Positions 23,301 to 50,070 of a DNA stretch of 64,000 nucleotides are shown piece after piece. The position numbers and the translations under genes are program-made. The stretch comes from Mesostigma viride. Taxonomy: Eukaryota; Streptophyta; Mesostigmatophyceae; Mesostigmatales; Mesostigmataceae. Under the pieces are notes generated by a model, which saw only the letters and a program-made list of their open reading frames with translations, had not been told where the DNA came from and did no database searches. Within the stretch, counting starts at the first letter, position 1. Each line of letters opens with the position of its first letter. The stretch is taken from positions 53,660 to 117,659 of the forward strand of contig RPFO01000252.1 in the NCBI GenBank assembly GCA_009746045.1, written 5' to 3'.

Positions 23301-24396
23301 GCTGGCCGATTGGACATGGAACCAGAGAGGGAGGGAACAAGACGATGGAGGTGACACACATGAAAATGGTAGAGGAGCCACAGGGTAGGGTGCCGGTAGG
23401 CAAACCAGTCACGCACCACAGAGGTGCCCGTCTTGACATTACAGCGGCTTGGACTAGATAAGGGATTGACCATGCACAGGAACGCGTGCTGCCTGCAAGG
23501 ACAGTTCCCTCCCATAAACTCATGGCTACATGCAGTGCACGGACAATGCCACCCGAGCCATATCAGGGCTCACTTTTACTGGAACAAAAGGATAACATTC
23601 GGCGAGAAACTGTACCGCAAACTTGTCTACACGGTTAGCGAAAAGGGTCGTCTGCTACCAGCGACCAACGTTGCCTCAACCATTCCACGCCCCCATGGCG
23701 CCAGCTGCATCCACACGCACCTTTCTCCCTACCAACCTGACCCAATTGTAACCACCACCACAACTCGGGTAATCCAAAGTCCCTACAAGCAGTCACCCTT
23801 TCCACTCAAACAATTGCCCTGTTCTCCAGAAACAGTGTCCCAGAAATATCACCCGCCGCCGTCACAGAGCTGGTGCCCATCCTAGGCCACCGCAATAGCC
23901 ACCAGTCTAACCCTCAACGCCGCACGCACGCACCGTTCGCATGGTATCGCTCCTCCAGCAGCATCTCCTTGTTCTTTGCAACGATGCTGGTGACCGCGGC
24001 CGCGACCTGCTCCGCCGTCACAGTGACACCTGGGGGTGGGGGGTGGGGGGGCGGGAGAATGGCATCACAGGGGGGGGAGGGTGAATGGCATCCGTCACCA
24101 TTTCCCACACATGCATCCAACGCGGATGCGCTCCGGATCAGCCACTGAGGCATCATCCATCTGACGTACTGAACCTTCTTCCAGATCGGTGCCTGTATTT
24201 TATCCACCCCCCCGCACACAATTGTATTTTACCCCCATGCCACACACATTTATCAAACCAATTGATGAAATTAAGCTACAGTCTACACATGTGGTGTGCC
24301 CAGGATGCCCGACTACATCGGGCCACATGGTCACCGTCACTGTAACACTTGCCCCCCCCCCCCCCACGCACACACACACACACACGCACACACACA

Positions 24397-24467
<71 letters not shown>

Positions 24468-27400
24468 AACGTTGGACACGTTGGACACGTACATCATATG
24501 AACCACATTACCGCCCCACGTACCCATGTCGCGCGCAACCGGAACAACACGACATGGGCCATCAAGAGCACACGGCCCAGCTCCCACATACCCACGCCGC
24601 ACGCGGCCTCAAACTCCGCCACGTTGACGGTCGCGTCGCTGCCCACTTTGGCCATGTGGGACAGAGCCGCCTCCAGCTGCTGCACGCTGCGGATCTGTGT
24701 GTGTGGGGGGGGGGGGGGGGAGTGCAGTGGTTGCGGCAGCCAGGTGATGGGGACAAAGAAGTCAGGAACACACACAACACAGCGGGAGCAAAGTCGGCAG
24801 GAATCACATGGGACACCCACGACATGGGGCCAGGTCATGTTGCGGATCTGTGTGTGGGGAGGGGGGGGGCGGAGAAGGGAAGGGTGGTGGCAGGGGGGAA
24901 GGGGGACACAACCAGCCCATGACACAGCCAACGGTGTGGGCCAGGTCATGGCATGCTGCGGGTGGGCTGGGCAGGAATGCGGGGGGGGGGGGGCTGGTGG
25001 GTAAGGAGTCATGAACACATGACATGGGCCATTAGACGCTGCGGAACTGGTCAAGGGAGGGGAGTGGTGGCGTCAGCGCGTGTTCGGGGTCTGGTGAGGG
25101 ATGGGAGGGAAAATGCCAAGAAGACCTCAGAGAAGACAACAAGAGGGTATGGCCGAAAAACGCCCTGACACAGGTGGACCGTGTCGAGGAGTTCCCAGTC
25201 ACCAGCATTGCGGAGGAAAATCCACATCTAGGAGAACGCCACAAGTACCTGCATCGAGTTGAAACACTACGCACTGTACAATCTCCGCGTCTAGGAGACG
25301 GAGACTCGGAAGTGAACAGCACAGCGCGGCGCGCAGGCGCGCACACACACACACGCACACGCACATGCGCGCATACCATGTGTCAGCACGCACCTTCTGC
25401 GCCGACACGTACTCGCAGACCAGCTTGCGGTGCTGCAGCGCATTGGCAGGGTACTTGGCCACGATCTGATGGGCAAGCGGGGCAGGCAAGCAGTGTGCGT
25501 GGATGTGGGGCATGGGGGGGGGGGGGGGGGGGGGGGCAATATCGGCACCACTCACCCACAGCACACACTCACATCCAGCAAGGGCACATCCAGCAAGGGC
25601 ACATCCAGCAAGGGCACATCCAGCAAGGGCACATCCAGCAAGGGCACATCCAGCAAGGGCACATCCCGCAAGGGCACATTCAGCAAGGGCACATCCAGCA
25701 AGGGCACATCCAGCAAGGGCACATCCAGCAAGGGCACATCCAGCAAGGGCACATCCAGCAAGGGCACATCCAGCAAGGGCACATCCAGCAAGGGCACATC
25801 CAGCAAGGGCACATCCAGCAAGGGCACATCCAGCAAGGGCACATCCAGCAAGGGCACATCCCGCAAGGGCACATTCAGCAAGGGCACATCCAGCAAGGGC
25901 ACATCCCGCAAGGGCACATCCAGCAAGGGCACATCCCGCAAGGGCACATCCAGCAAGGGCACATCCCGCAAGGGCACATCCAGCAAGGGCACATCCAGCA
26001 AGGGCACATCCAGCAAGGGCACATCCCGCAAGGGCACATCCAGCAAGGGCACATCCAGCAAGGGCACATCCAGCAAGGGCACATCCAGCAAGGGCACATC
26101 CAGCAAGGGCACATCCAGCAAGGGCACATCCAGCAAGGGCACATCCCGCAAGGGCACATCCAGCAAGGGCACATCCAGCAAGGGCACATCCAGCAAGGGC
26201 ACATCCAGCAAGGGCACATCCAGCAAGGGCACATCCAGCAAGGGCACATCCAGCAAGGGCACATCCAGCAAGGGCACATCCAGCAAGGGCACATCCCGCA
26301 AGGGCACATTCAGCAAGGGCACATCCAGCAAGGGCACATCCCGCAAGGGCACATCCAGCAAGGGCACATCCCGCAAGGGCACATCCAGCAAGGGCACATC
26401 CCGCAAGGGCACATCCAGCAAGGGCACATCCAGCAAGGGCACATCCAGCAAGGGCACATCCCGCAAGGGCACATCCAGCAAGGGCACATCCAGCAAGGGC
26501 ACATCCAGCAAGGGCACATCCAGCAAGGGCACATCCAGCAAGGGCACATCCAGCAAGGGCACATCCAGCAAGGGCACATCCCGCAAGGGCACATTCAGCA
26601 AGGGCACATCCAGCAAGGGCACATCCCGCAAGGGCACATCCAGCAAGGGCACATCCAGCAAGGGCACATCCAGCAAGGGCACATCCCGCAAGGGCACATC
26701 CAGCAAGGGCACATCCAGCAAGGGCACATCCAGCAAGGGCACATCCCGCAAGGGCACATCCAGCAAGGGCACATCCAGCAAGGGCACATCCAGCAAGGGC
26801 ACATCCAGCAAGGGCACATCCAGCAAGGGCACATCCAGCAAGGGCACATCCAGCAAGGGCACATCCAGCAAGGGCACATCCAGCAAGGGCACATCCCGCA
26901 AGGGCACATCCAGCAAGGGCACATCCAGCAAGGGCACATCCCGCAAGGGCACATCCAGCAAGGGCACATCCCGCAAGGGCACATCCAGCAAGGGCACATC
27001 CCGCAAGGGCACATCCAGCAAGGGCACATCCCGCAAGGGCACATCCAGCAAGGGCACATCCCGCAAGGGCACATCCAGCAAGGGCACATCCAGCAAGGGC
27101 ACATCCCGCAAGGGCACATCCAGCAAGGGCACATCCAGCAAGGGCACATCCAGCAAGGGCACATCCAGCAAGGATCAGAAAGGGCAAGGATCAGCGAGCA
27201 ACAGCCAGCCAGCCGTAAGAATCGGCGCCTACAACCCAGCCTCCTTCCAGCGAACGTGATGATCTGGTAGACGGAACAGGCAAGCATGTGATGCATCAGC
27301 AAGTGCGGGGGTGATGATATTAACAAGGCTATGGGCCTGTCGCCAACATGGCATAGGAATAAACATGTAAGTGCCCATGTAATCCTTCTTCTTGATGTGC

Positions 27401-29269
27401 ATACCCACGTGCATGCAAACTATCGTGTGGCGGGCAGTACAACGAACGAATACTTGTTGTGGGGCAGTAAGACAAGTGAATGGTTGCTGTGGGCGGCAAC
27501 ATAAAAGGACAGTGTTTTGTGCACATCAAAACAAATGAAAGGTTGTTGTGGGCAGCGAAACTAACGAATGGTTGTTGGGGGCAGCAATATAATTGTACAG
27601 AACGATCTCACTAGGTTTTTGTGAGCTGCCCCCCTGCTGGCGCGTACCTGCGTGAGCAGGTTCCCTGTGGCCTTGTCGCATCCGCCCTCCAGCCCCGCCT
27701 GCGTGGGCATGCAGATGGGGGAAAGAGGCACAGGGAGACAGAGGAGCCGCAATGACAGAGCAAGGCAGAGTGACCGGGCAGGGCAGGGTGACCGCGAATG
27801 ATGAGGCTAAAAACCAGGCGATAGGTTCAGCAGTGAGCAAAAGGTTCAGCAGCCAGCCAAGGGTGGCTGACGGAGCCATCAAGGTGATTACTTGCCATAC
27901 ATTTAATTGGGCATGATACATACGCACGGCACATTAGAGGGACAAATGCTTCCATTTAGAGCGCACAGCTGCCTCTTGTTCATTTTATTCTAGTATGCGC
28001 TCATGAAGGCTCGAGAAAGGAAAAAAAAAAAAAAAAAAAAGAACAAACTTTTTCAAAGGCCAAGAAGTGACGAAAGATTTTCTTTGTAAGTCCATGGATA
28101 TTGGCTTAATTTGATATTACCTAGTGTAGCATCTATTTTTCTCTAATAAAATTCCAGATATATGGATGGGCAACAGTTTGCTTGATAGAAGACCAGCTAT
28201 ATAAATGGGCAAGCAATGTTGCGGGCGTGGGAGGAGGTCTCTTTCCATCATGGGCACTAATGGCATGCACATGAATCCAGCTCATGGTGTGCAAATATTT
28301 GTATGCTAGCGATTGTTCGTGCGAGAGAAAGGCCCACAAGACAGCAATGTAGCTGCTCTTATTGGAAAACGCGATTTCTATTCCGAGAGATAGTTTCTCA
28401 TATCAAGCAATACAACTGCAATGATTTCCCAAATGGACTTCCCACCAGCACACACAAATTTGGATGCCCTGCATCCTCTTGGTCAAAAACATGCAGGATG
28501 TCACTGCCCCTAGATGATTGAGTACAACCCCCTCAGCGTGCCCATACCAGCTAGATTTAATCTAATGCTAGCTAGCTTTTAGTTCCATTCAATTTAATTT
28601 AATGCTAGCTAAAAGATCAACGCTCCACCAAAAGCAGGACTGTGGAGACGTGGCAGGGGGTGCATACCATGGAAGAAGGGACCAGCGACAACTATCGGCA
28701 TGCCCATACCATTATATGTAGCGTGACATAAAGGACATATGAGAGGATTGAAGTAAGCGTCACAGATATGCATGCTTGGGCGCCAATTAAAATGTCTAAT
28801 TGCGGCAAACACAGCTCGTCAAGACCGCCGTAGGTAAGGGGGTCAGGCCATACGAATAGCAATAGATAGGGATAAAATCACCGGGCACAGCCGCAATGCC
28901 AGAGCAAGAAGAGCACAAGCCCTTGAAATTTCAAGAATGAGCAGCATAGTAAGCTGGCACAAAATGTAGCATGCACGTGACGAAGGCAGTACATGGCTAG
29001 TCATGGATGCCACGAGGGTTACGTAGATAATCCTGGAACATATATTTCGATGCGGTATCCTGCGCGAAAATTGCTGAGATGGCTCGCAACAATGACCCAT
29101 TTAGCATCCCCATGCGTCCCTTGCACATTACCTCTTTGATGATTTCCAAAAAGGTGGCTGTGATCTTCTGATTTGAAGCCATGCTCTTGGCTGTCTTTTC
29201 CTCTACGCCAACCGCCATGAACTGTGCCACGGCTGCCTCCTCGCGGGCTTCTCGGGTAGCGCTCGCCAT
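8705..29269 (-). CDS. QARS: Cytosolic glutaminyl-tRNA synthetase (22 exons, 809 aa)
   Basis: The enzyme charges tRNA-Gln with glutamine using ATP. Exons on the minus strand: 29269-29132, 27698-27648, 25465-25394, 24694-24592, 24029-23934, 23108-23047, 21718-21623, 21319-21188, 20425-20217, 19164-19074, 18622-18536, 17771-17574, 16883-16785, 15902-15771, 15121-14985, 13723-13627, 12656-12567, 12192-12092, 11275-11170, 10141-10055, 9547-9418, 8820-8705. All introns are GT-AG, all junction phases agree, and the 2430 nt give 809 aa plus stop. Residues 1-250 form the eukaryotic N-terminal helical domain, with a Lys-rich and an Ala/Glu-rich linker. The class I HIGH motif is at about 296-299 ([14 protein letters not shown]) and the KMSKS counterpart VLSKRK at about 517-522. 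Two beta-barrel anticodon-binding regions follow. I chose ATG 29269; an in-frame ATG-like start at 29287 would add six residues. The family is usually about 775-810 aa, so this copy is full length. Confidence 0.97.
8944..9290. repeat. 12-bp minisatellite in the last GlnRS intron
   Basis: About 27 units of CATCCCCAACCC, with CCAC and CTCC variants, fill most of the intron between exons 21 and 22 (9417-8821). On the transcribed strand the RNA reads GGGTTGGGGATG repeats, which meets the usual G-quadruplex pattern of runs of three or more G with short loops. Long open frames across it in several phases are a consequence of the repeat. Confidence 0.9.
10921..11190. repeat. 80-bp tandem repeat carrying copies of the exon 19 donor site
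   Basis: Units starting at 10921, 10999, 11079 and 11159 (period 80, the first slightly shorter) run into the real 3' end of GlnRS exon 19 at 11170. Each unit holds the sense-strand sequence AGCAGCAAGCCAAAG followed by GTGGGGC, the same exon end and donor as the true junction. More diverged copies appear at about 10674 and 10863. The duplicated donors lie downstream, inside intron 19. Confidence 0.85.
11868..12086. repeat. CATCATCACCATGATCGCC minisatellite abutting the exon 18 donor
   Basis: A degenerate 18/21-bp repeat built from CAC/CAT/CGC triplets fills the 5' part of GlnRS intron 18. On the sense strand it starts directly after the donor at 12091 (GTAAGAATGGTGATGATGATGG). In one frame it spells His-rich peptide, but it is intronic. 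Confidence 0.9.
12747..12778. repeat. 32-bp poly(G) tract in GlnRS intron 16
   Basis: An unbroken run of 32 G on the plus strand lies upstream (in sense) of exon 17. Comparable runs occur at 25514-25538 and 32998-33027. The transcript carries the C-rich strand. Confidence 0.95.
12974..13552. repeat. 9-bp GGGGAGGGC minisatellite in GlnRS intron 16
   Basis: About 60 units of GGGGAGGGC with occasional GGGAGGGA variants lie about 75 bp downstream (in sense) of the exon 16 donor at 13626. The plus strand, the template for the gene, is the G-rich one. All six-frame open stretches over it (Gly-Gly-Glu or Pro-rich) are artefacts of a stop-free repeat. Confidence 0.95.
14085..14233. repeat. (CA)n tract with embedded AAACTATACTATAGTGAC units
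   Basis: Three copies of an AAACTATACTATAGTGACC unit are spaced by CA repeats, followed by about 40 bp of (CA)n, in GlnRS intron 15. The unit contains the near-palindrome CTATACTATAG. No gene is supported around it. Confidence 0.85.
17401..17575. repeat. Irregular tandem copies of the exon 12 donor (AAGGTGGGTGGC)
   Basis: On the sense strand, the true donor of GlnRS exon 12 (AAG at 17574, then GTGGGTGGCG) is followed in intron 12 by four more exact AAGGTGGGTGGC copies. They are offset by 31, 61, 82 and 106 nt, and two to three weaker ATGGTGGGTGGC forms follow. All four exact copies are 1 mod 3 from the true site, so their use would shift the frame. Confidence 0.85.
21794..22556. mobile_element. 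Putative non-autonomous DNA element with inverted subterminal repeats
   Basis: The left part (about 21794-21885) and right part (about 22425-22550) of this stretch share inverted copies of a CGTTAAGTTGCGAT-type box. TTAACGCGATAATGCAAC is repeated on the left, and forms such as TCGCAACTTAATGCGGTAACGCG lie on the right. The stretch lies inside GlnRS intron 6, between exons 6 and 7. No transposase and no clear target duplication were found, so this remains a candidate. Confidence 0.4.
24353..24464. repeat. (CA)n microsatellite in GlnRS intron 4
   Basis: A poly(C) run is followed by about 100 bp of CA repeats with CG interruptions, between exon 5 (24029) and exon 4 (24592). It is non-coding. Confidence 0.95.
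25570..27173. repeat. 15-bp minisatellite, ~107 units, with higher-order pattern
   Basis: The unit CACATCCAGCAAGGG is repeated about 107 times in GlnRS intron 2, between exon 3 (25465) and exon 2 (27648). Variants CCCGC and CATTC recur in a fixed order: a CCG unit followed by an ATTC unit near 25660, 25861, 26291 and 26581, then alternating CCG and CAG units. This shows multi-unit blocks that were themselves duplicated. The unit has no stop in most frames on either strand, which produces several 500-700-codon false ORFs. Confidence 0.97.
27421..27600. repeat. Degenerate ~36-bp repeat (GGGCAGCAA...GGTTGTTG)
   Basis: Four to five diverged units with a GTGGGCAGNAANA core and a GGTTGTTGTGGG end lie just downstream (in sense) of GlnRS exon 2 (donor at 27647), within intron 2. 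Only the repeat is visible; no gene or element ends were found. Confidence 0.55.
27699..29131. other. GlnRS intron 1
   Basis: A 1.4-kb intron between the start exon and exon 2, with a poly(A) run at about 28021-28040. No coding sequence or element was recognised. The CTAGCTAGC-type words near 28565-28615 are short palindromes of no clear meaning. Confidence 0.6.
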
Positions 29270-29287
29270 GATCTCACTGGGCAACAA

Positions 29288-29560
29288 TACAGCACGACCT
29301 TCGAGCTACCAAGCAACAGCGCAGTTTTCGCTTGTACCCGCTGTAGACCAGCTGAATGCGGTGGCAGCCGGGCACCGTGGTCAAGGTGAGTGTTCCGCCC
29401 GCAGCCTGCCGGGAAACGTGATGTGAGCCTCCTGATATTAAGTCGCACGCACGTACCCTACGTAGTCGCTATGGCACCCTACGCTACGCACGCCTTTTCC
29501 CGGTCACAGACGCGCGGGAGAAGCCCGCGATGAGTTGTCAACTCGGGCCTTCTGCTGCTG
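29288..29560. promoter_or_regulatory. GlnRS 5' flank (probable promoter region)
   Basis: This is the sequence immediately upstream of the GlnRS start codon on the minus strand. A GCGGTGGCAGCCGGGCACCG GC-rich patch lies near 29357-29376, and ACGTACCCTACG / CACCCTACGCTACG words near 29452-29485. No TATA box is obvious. It is assigned by position only. Confidence 0.3.
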
Positions 29561-29640
29561 TTGTGTTGTTGTTGTTGTTGCCCACGCCGCACATGGGCAG
29601 CAGGCCAGCAGGCAGCAGCTGAGCAGAGGGGCCTAATAAA
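29561..29640 (-). mobile_element. (AAC)n-tailed short repeat, copy 1
   Basis: A (TTG)n run at 29561-29580 is followed by CCCACGCCGCACATGGGCAG. On the minus strand this reads as an element ending CTGCCCATGTGCGGCGTGGG(CAA)n, which is the 3' end of a retroposed element with a CAA-type tail. The same ending recurs at 31710-31771, 33243-33310 and 34066-34140, and in the opposite orientation at 29820-29888. Confidence 0.55.
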
Positions 29641-29819
29641 TATTAGTAAATATTAGTTGTTCCTGGTTCCGTCTAGGGGAAACTAAATAGAATCTCTGCT
29701 GCCCAATGGCCAATGGCCAATGCCCATGTTAAGTTGAGTTGAGTTTATTCCCGCGCTGTTATATGGAAATAAACTTGTCTCTTTGATAAACTAACACCCA
29801 TTTCACCGGAAAAAGTTCA

Positions 29820-31771
<1,952 letters not shown>

Positions 31772-32158
31772 TCAGTATGCATGTCCGACCCCGCGCCCCT
31801 ACGTTTACAAGCAAGTACTCAAGTGAGTAAGGGAATGATGCAGCTCTAACATGCAACTATAAGTAAGTTAGTGAACATGCAGCTAAAGGCAATGAATCAT
31901 GGGCACCACGGAGTACCCGATGAGGTACTTAAATTCTAGGCGGATACTTCACCCACGATTGTTGGCAAGTGGCGCGACTCAGCACTCGCCTAGGTAGTCT
32001 GGCTCGTCGCAGATAGCAACCTACTCCACGTCTCCACGTCATCCGGACTCACTATCAGTATCCAAGACGGTCGACCGACGACTGTACGCCGGCTTGGCCA
32101 TGATCATGATGACGCGAGGTAGGTTGCATCATGCTCACTGTGAGTAACCCGGCCCCCG
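31772..32158. other. Intergenic sequence with no recognised feature
   Basis: Unique-looking sequence between the TTG tract and the next retroelement tail. No frame of note, no RNA gene and no repeat was seen. Confidence 0.5.
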
Positions 32159-32795
32159 ATTAATTAATTAATTAATTAATTAAACTCGTGCTCCCGTTGG
32201 GGAGTCACGGAGCACCGAAGTGCTTTTAATCCCTTTGTGTGCACTACAGGAGAAAGGGCAGAGACCCCCGGTCTCCTTCATGCCAAAGGCATGCCACAGC
32301 CGCAATCGGGCGCGTTAGCTAAACGGACACGCTAACGATCCGGCAAACTGTGGGTGCAATAAGACCCATGTAAGCGTAGCATAACAAGTATAGCGTGGGC
32401 AAGTCATAATCTGAACATAGCCAGGGCGTAGCATGGCTGTACTAGGACTAGGCTAAGGCTATGGCTGGTTGTGTACCGTGCGTTAGCGGCACGTGACTAG
32501 GTTGGCACAGCTAGGCAAACATTCTAGGCATGGCTGCCTTAGCGGCAGTGACTCCAATGGTTACAAGCTAGGGCTATTGCTATTCTAGCCCGCTGGGGGC
32601 GTCCACATCTTGTGGTTGATCATCAGGTCCCCGCCCCTCCAGTACACCTTGGGCTTCTGGGGGTCCTGCTTATGGCGGAGGTATTCCGGCCACAGGTCGC
32701 GTCGCCGGCTGCTGTTGCTGAGCGGGGGTTAGGTCGTCATCCAGCGTCCAGGTGAGGTCGTGCAACCGCTTGCGACCGGAGAGAGGAACCGCTGC
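32159..32795 (-). mobile_element. ORF1-only LINE relative, copy C (5'-truncated)
   Basis: A (TTAA)n tail at 32159-32184 is followed (antisense) by the same 3' UTR as copies A and B, then by the ORF1 C-terminal end up to about 32795. There a small CCGG insertion and a switch to unrelated sequence occur. It is nearly identical to copy B over the shared part, which suggests recent activity. The ORF1 fragment is too short to encode a protein. Confidence 0.75.
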
Positions 32796-32834
32796 GGCCC
32801 CCGATAGTCCAGTAGGTCCAATGATACCGGCCAA

Positions 32835-32996
32835 GGCAAGCTCGAGCTACCATGGTCCGGATTCTCCCGATTTCCACTGGCCTCAGTGCGCTGGTTGTCT
32901 CATCCTTGATACCCAAGCCTGAAGGCTGATCACCTGCAACCCGCCGGCGCCCCTACCCCTCAACTGAACCTGTCGGTACCGCCGGCCAGCGCGGGG

Positions 32997-33030
<34 letters not shown>

Positions 33031-33424
33031 ATTTCCCCTGCTAGTACTGACTACATAAGGGGGGAGGGGGGGGGGGCTCAACCCGCGCCTACCCCTCAAC
33101 CTGTACCAAGGGGGGGGGGGGGGGGGGGGGTTGACCCTCACCCCCCCCCCCCCCCTCGGCTCAGCAGGGGTGGGGGGTTGGGGGGGGTCTGCCCCCACCC
33201 CCACCGGCCCCACCACCCCCAAGTGCTTACTCGCGCCGGCGGGGTTGTTGTTGTTGTTGTTGTTGTTGCCGCGGCATGGGCAGCACAGATTTGGAAACGG
33301 CCGAGGGCCAGGACGCGCCGGCGGGCCGGATCATGGCCGGACTAGACATGAGCCAGATAACAAGGAGACAACCAGCGCAGGCCAGAAATCGGGAGAATCG
33401 GGACCATGGTAGCTCGAGCCTGCC
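32835..33424. mobile_element. Inverted-repeat element with G-rich core
   Basis: An approximately 75-bp left arm (32835-32913) and right arm (33352-33424) are inverted copies of each other. Both hold the core GCTCGAGCTACCATGGTCC, then ATTCTCCCGATTTC, then TGCGCTGGTTGTCTC. The interior has long G and C homopolymers (32998-33027, 33110-33159) and a (GTT)n repeat with an AAC-tail element end (33243-33310). No transposase is present. It is likely a non-autonomous foldback or TIR element hit by a later insertion. Confidence 0.6.
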
Positions 33425-35099
33425 GTTATCTTGTCCGCGTGTTCGAGTCGTTCAGGATGATGAAGATGAATGGTGATGGAAATGTGTATATCATCCGTGT
33501 GCCGGCATTGAAATTATGGCTGGCTTACGTGTAGAGCGACTAGATGACCTAGACGGTGGGACCGGAAACAGCATGCTTGATCAGGGCGTGTGTTAATTCG
33601 AGCCTAACCGGGCCGGGAGTGTCTAGTGGTGATAACACCAAATCCGCCGAGATTCTTTCGTATATATTGTAATATCGTTGGTTGATACTCTGAATCCCCC
33701 AATTTAGTTACCTCGCTCCGATTGGTCAATTTAAACACGATGACATCAACAACACCCAGGTTCAAGTTCAGGTACAGATTCAGGTTTAGACTGATCTTGA
33801 ACTCTACAGTAGCCACGCCTGCTGGAATGTACAGTGACGAGAATTAGCACTAGAGCCCTTCTGAACCCTCGACTTCGACCGCCGACCCGCCAGGGGTACC
33901 CCTGTCCAGACGGGGCACCGCGCGACAGAACCGGCCACGAACTCTGCCTTGATTTCAGTCCGAGCAGGGTCCGAGCCCGTTTTTGTAAGGTCAGAGCAAG
34001 GTCAGAGTGCCGACGTTTTTTTAAGGTCAGAGTGCCGACGTCGGTGGTTCAGAACTCAGAAGGGCTTGTTGTTTTTGTTGTTGTGGCCCACGCGGCCACG
34101 CCGCACATGGGCAGCAGAGATTTGAGAAGGCGGAGGGCCACGACACTGAACAGCACGCCATCATCAGAAGGGCTTACTGATTGTGCCGGTCGACAAAATG
34201 GCGGTTCGCGTTTGCCTGACACGACTACTGATACGATTCAACTAACTTTAACTGATGCAATAGTTCATGCCATAGGTAGTCTGGATACGTTGCCGCCAAA
34301 ATGGCGGCAACGGAAACATACGTACGGCATTCATGAACATAGAACAATGATCACGTGGAGATCACCACGCTGGCCTTTACGTACGGTCGCGGCATTCTGC
34401 CGAAGATGACTGGTGCGCGCTATAATAAAGCACCTTTCACTTTTCAGCAGCTAGTAAATAACGCATCGGTTTCCTTTCTATGCACACGCAGCTGGCTCTC
34501 CTTTCTTGTACTGTAATGATGTCTAGACTCTCTGTGCGGCGCGGGATCCAACTGACTGACTTGTCCCCCTTGATGAGAATTTGTTCCGACCGAAATCCTG
34601 CGCCATGATGGTGCCAGAAATCATGCCAATAATCACTGTCAGGAGATTTAATTTTCACACTGAACGAAAATTCCGCTGATTAGGTCCGCAGCCGCTTTGT
34701 TTGCGAGATGTTCCTCATGATCAGCACGAGACGCGGGCAATTGGCACTCATTTCGTGCGCAGCGAACAAGCCATGCCTGCATTACCGGCATTGACTACAC
34801 GAACCTATTGACTTCTTTCGGGGTTTTCAAGTCATTGGTCTTTAATTTTCGTCATTCCCGGCAGCATATTGCCCTGTGAGGCCGAGGGTGAGCCGGGCGA
34901 GAGGCAACGGTTTAATTAGAATGCTAGCTAAGGCACGTAGCCATAACGTAATATAACTTACTTACTTATGGCGAACTCAGGCCTGCACAGCTCTGGTCGT
35001 TCCCGGGCCCAAATGCGACTTTATGTCAACAAGCCCGAGCATATATGGTAATTTTGACAAGCTTCATCTTGCTCGATCGGCAACTCGCCCTCGGTCCGA
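33425..35099. other. Intergenic region upstream of the PDE gene
   Basis: No gene is supported. It contains an (AAC)n-tailed element end at 34066-34140 and a short direct repeat AAGGTCAGAGTGCCGACG at about 33998-34045. Any promoter of the PDE gene should lie in the last few hundred bases. No TATA box was recognised, and further 5' exons cannot be excluded. Confidence 0.5.

Positions 35100-50070
<14,971 letters not shown>

Noticed and set aside
25570-27173. CRISPR-array-like regular repeat
   Set aside because: The units are contiguous 15-mers with no spacers, in a eukaryotic intron.
25174-27326. Open frames of 500-700 codons on both strands (His-Ile-Gln-Gln-Gly, Ala-Gly-Cys, Ser-Lys-Gly-Thr and similar repeats)
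   Set aside because: They are read-throughs of a stop-free 15-bp satellite inside GlnRS intron 2. Several frames on both strands are open at once, which no real gene shows.
33834-34409. 191-codon plus-strand frame
   Set aside because: It crosses a decayed (AAC)-tailed repeat and a local direct repeat, with no conserved block, so it is probably chance.
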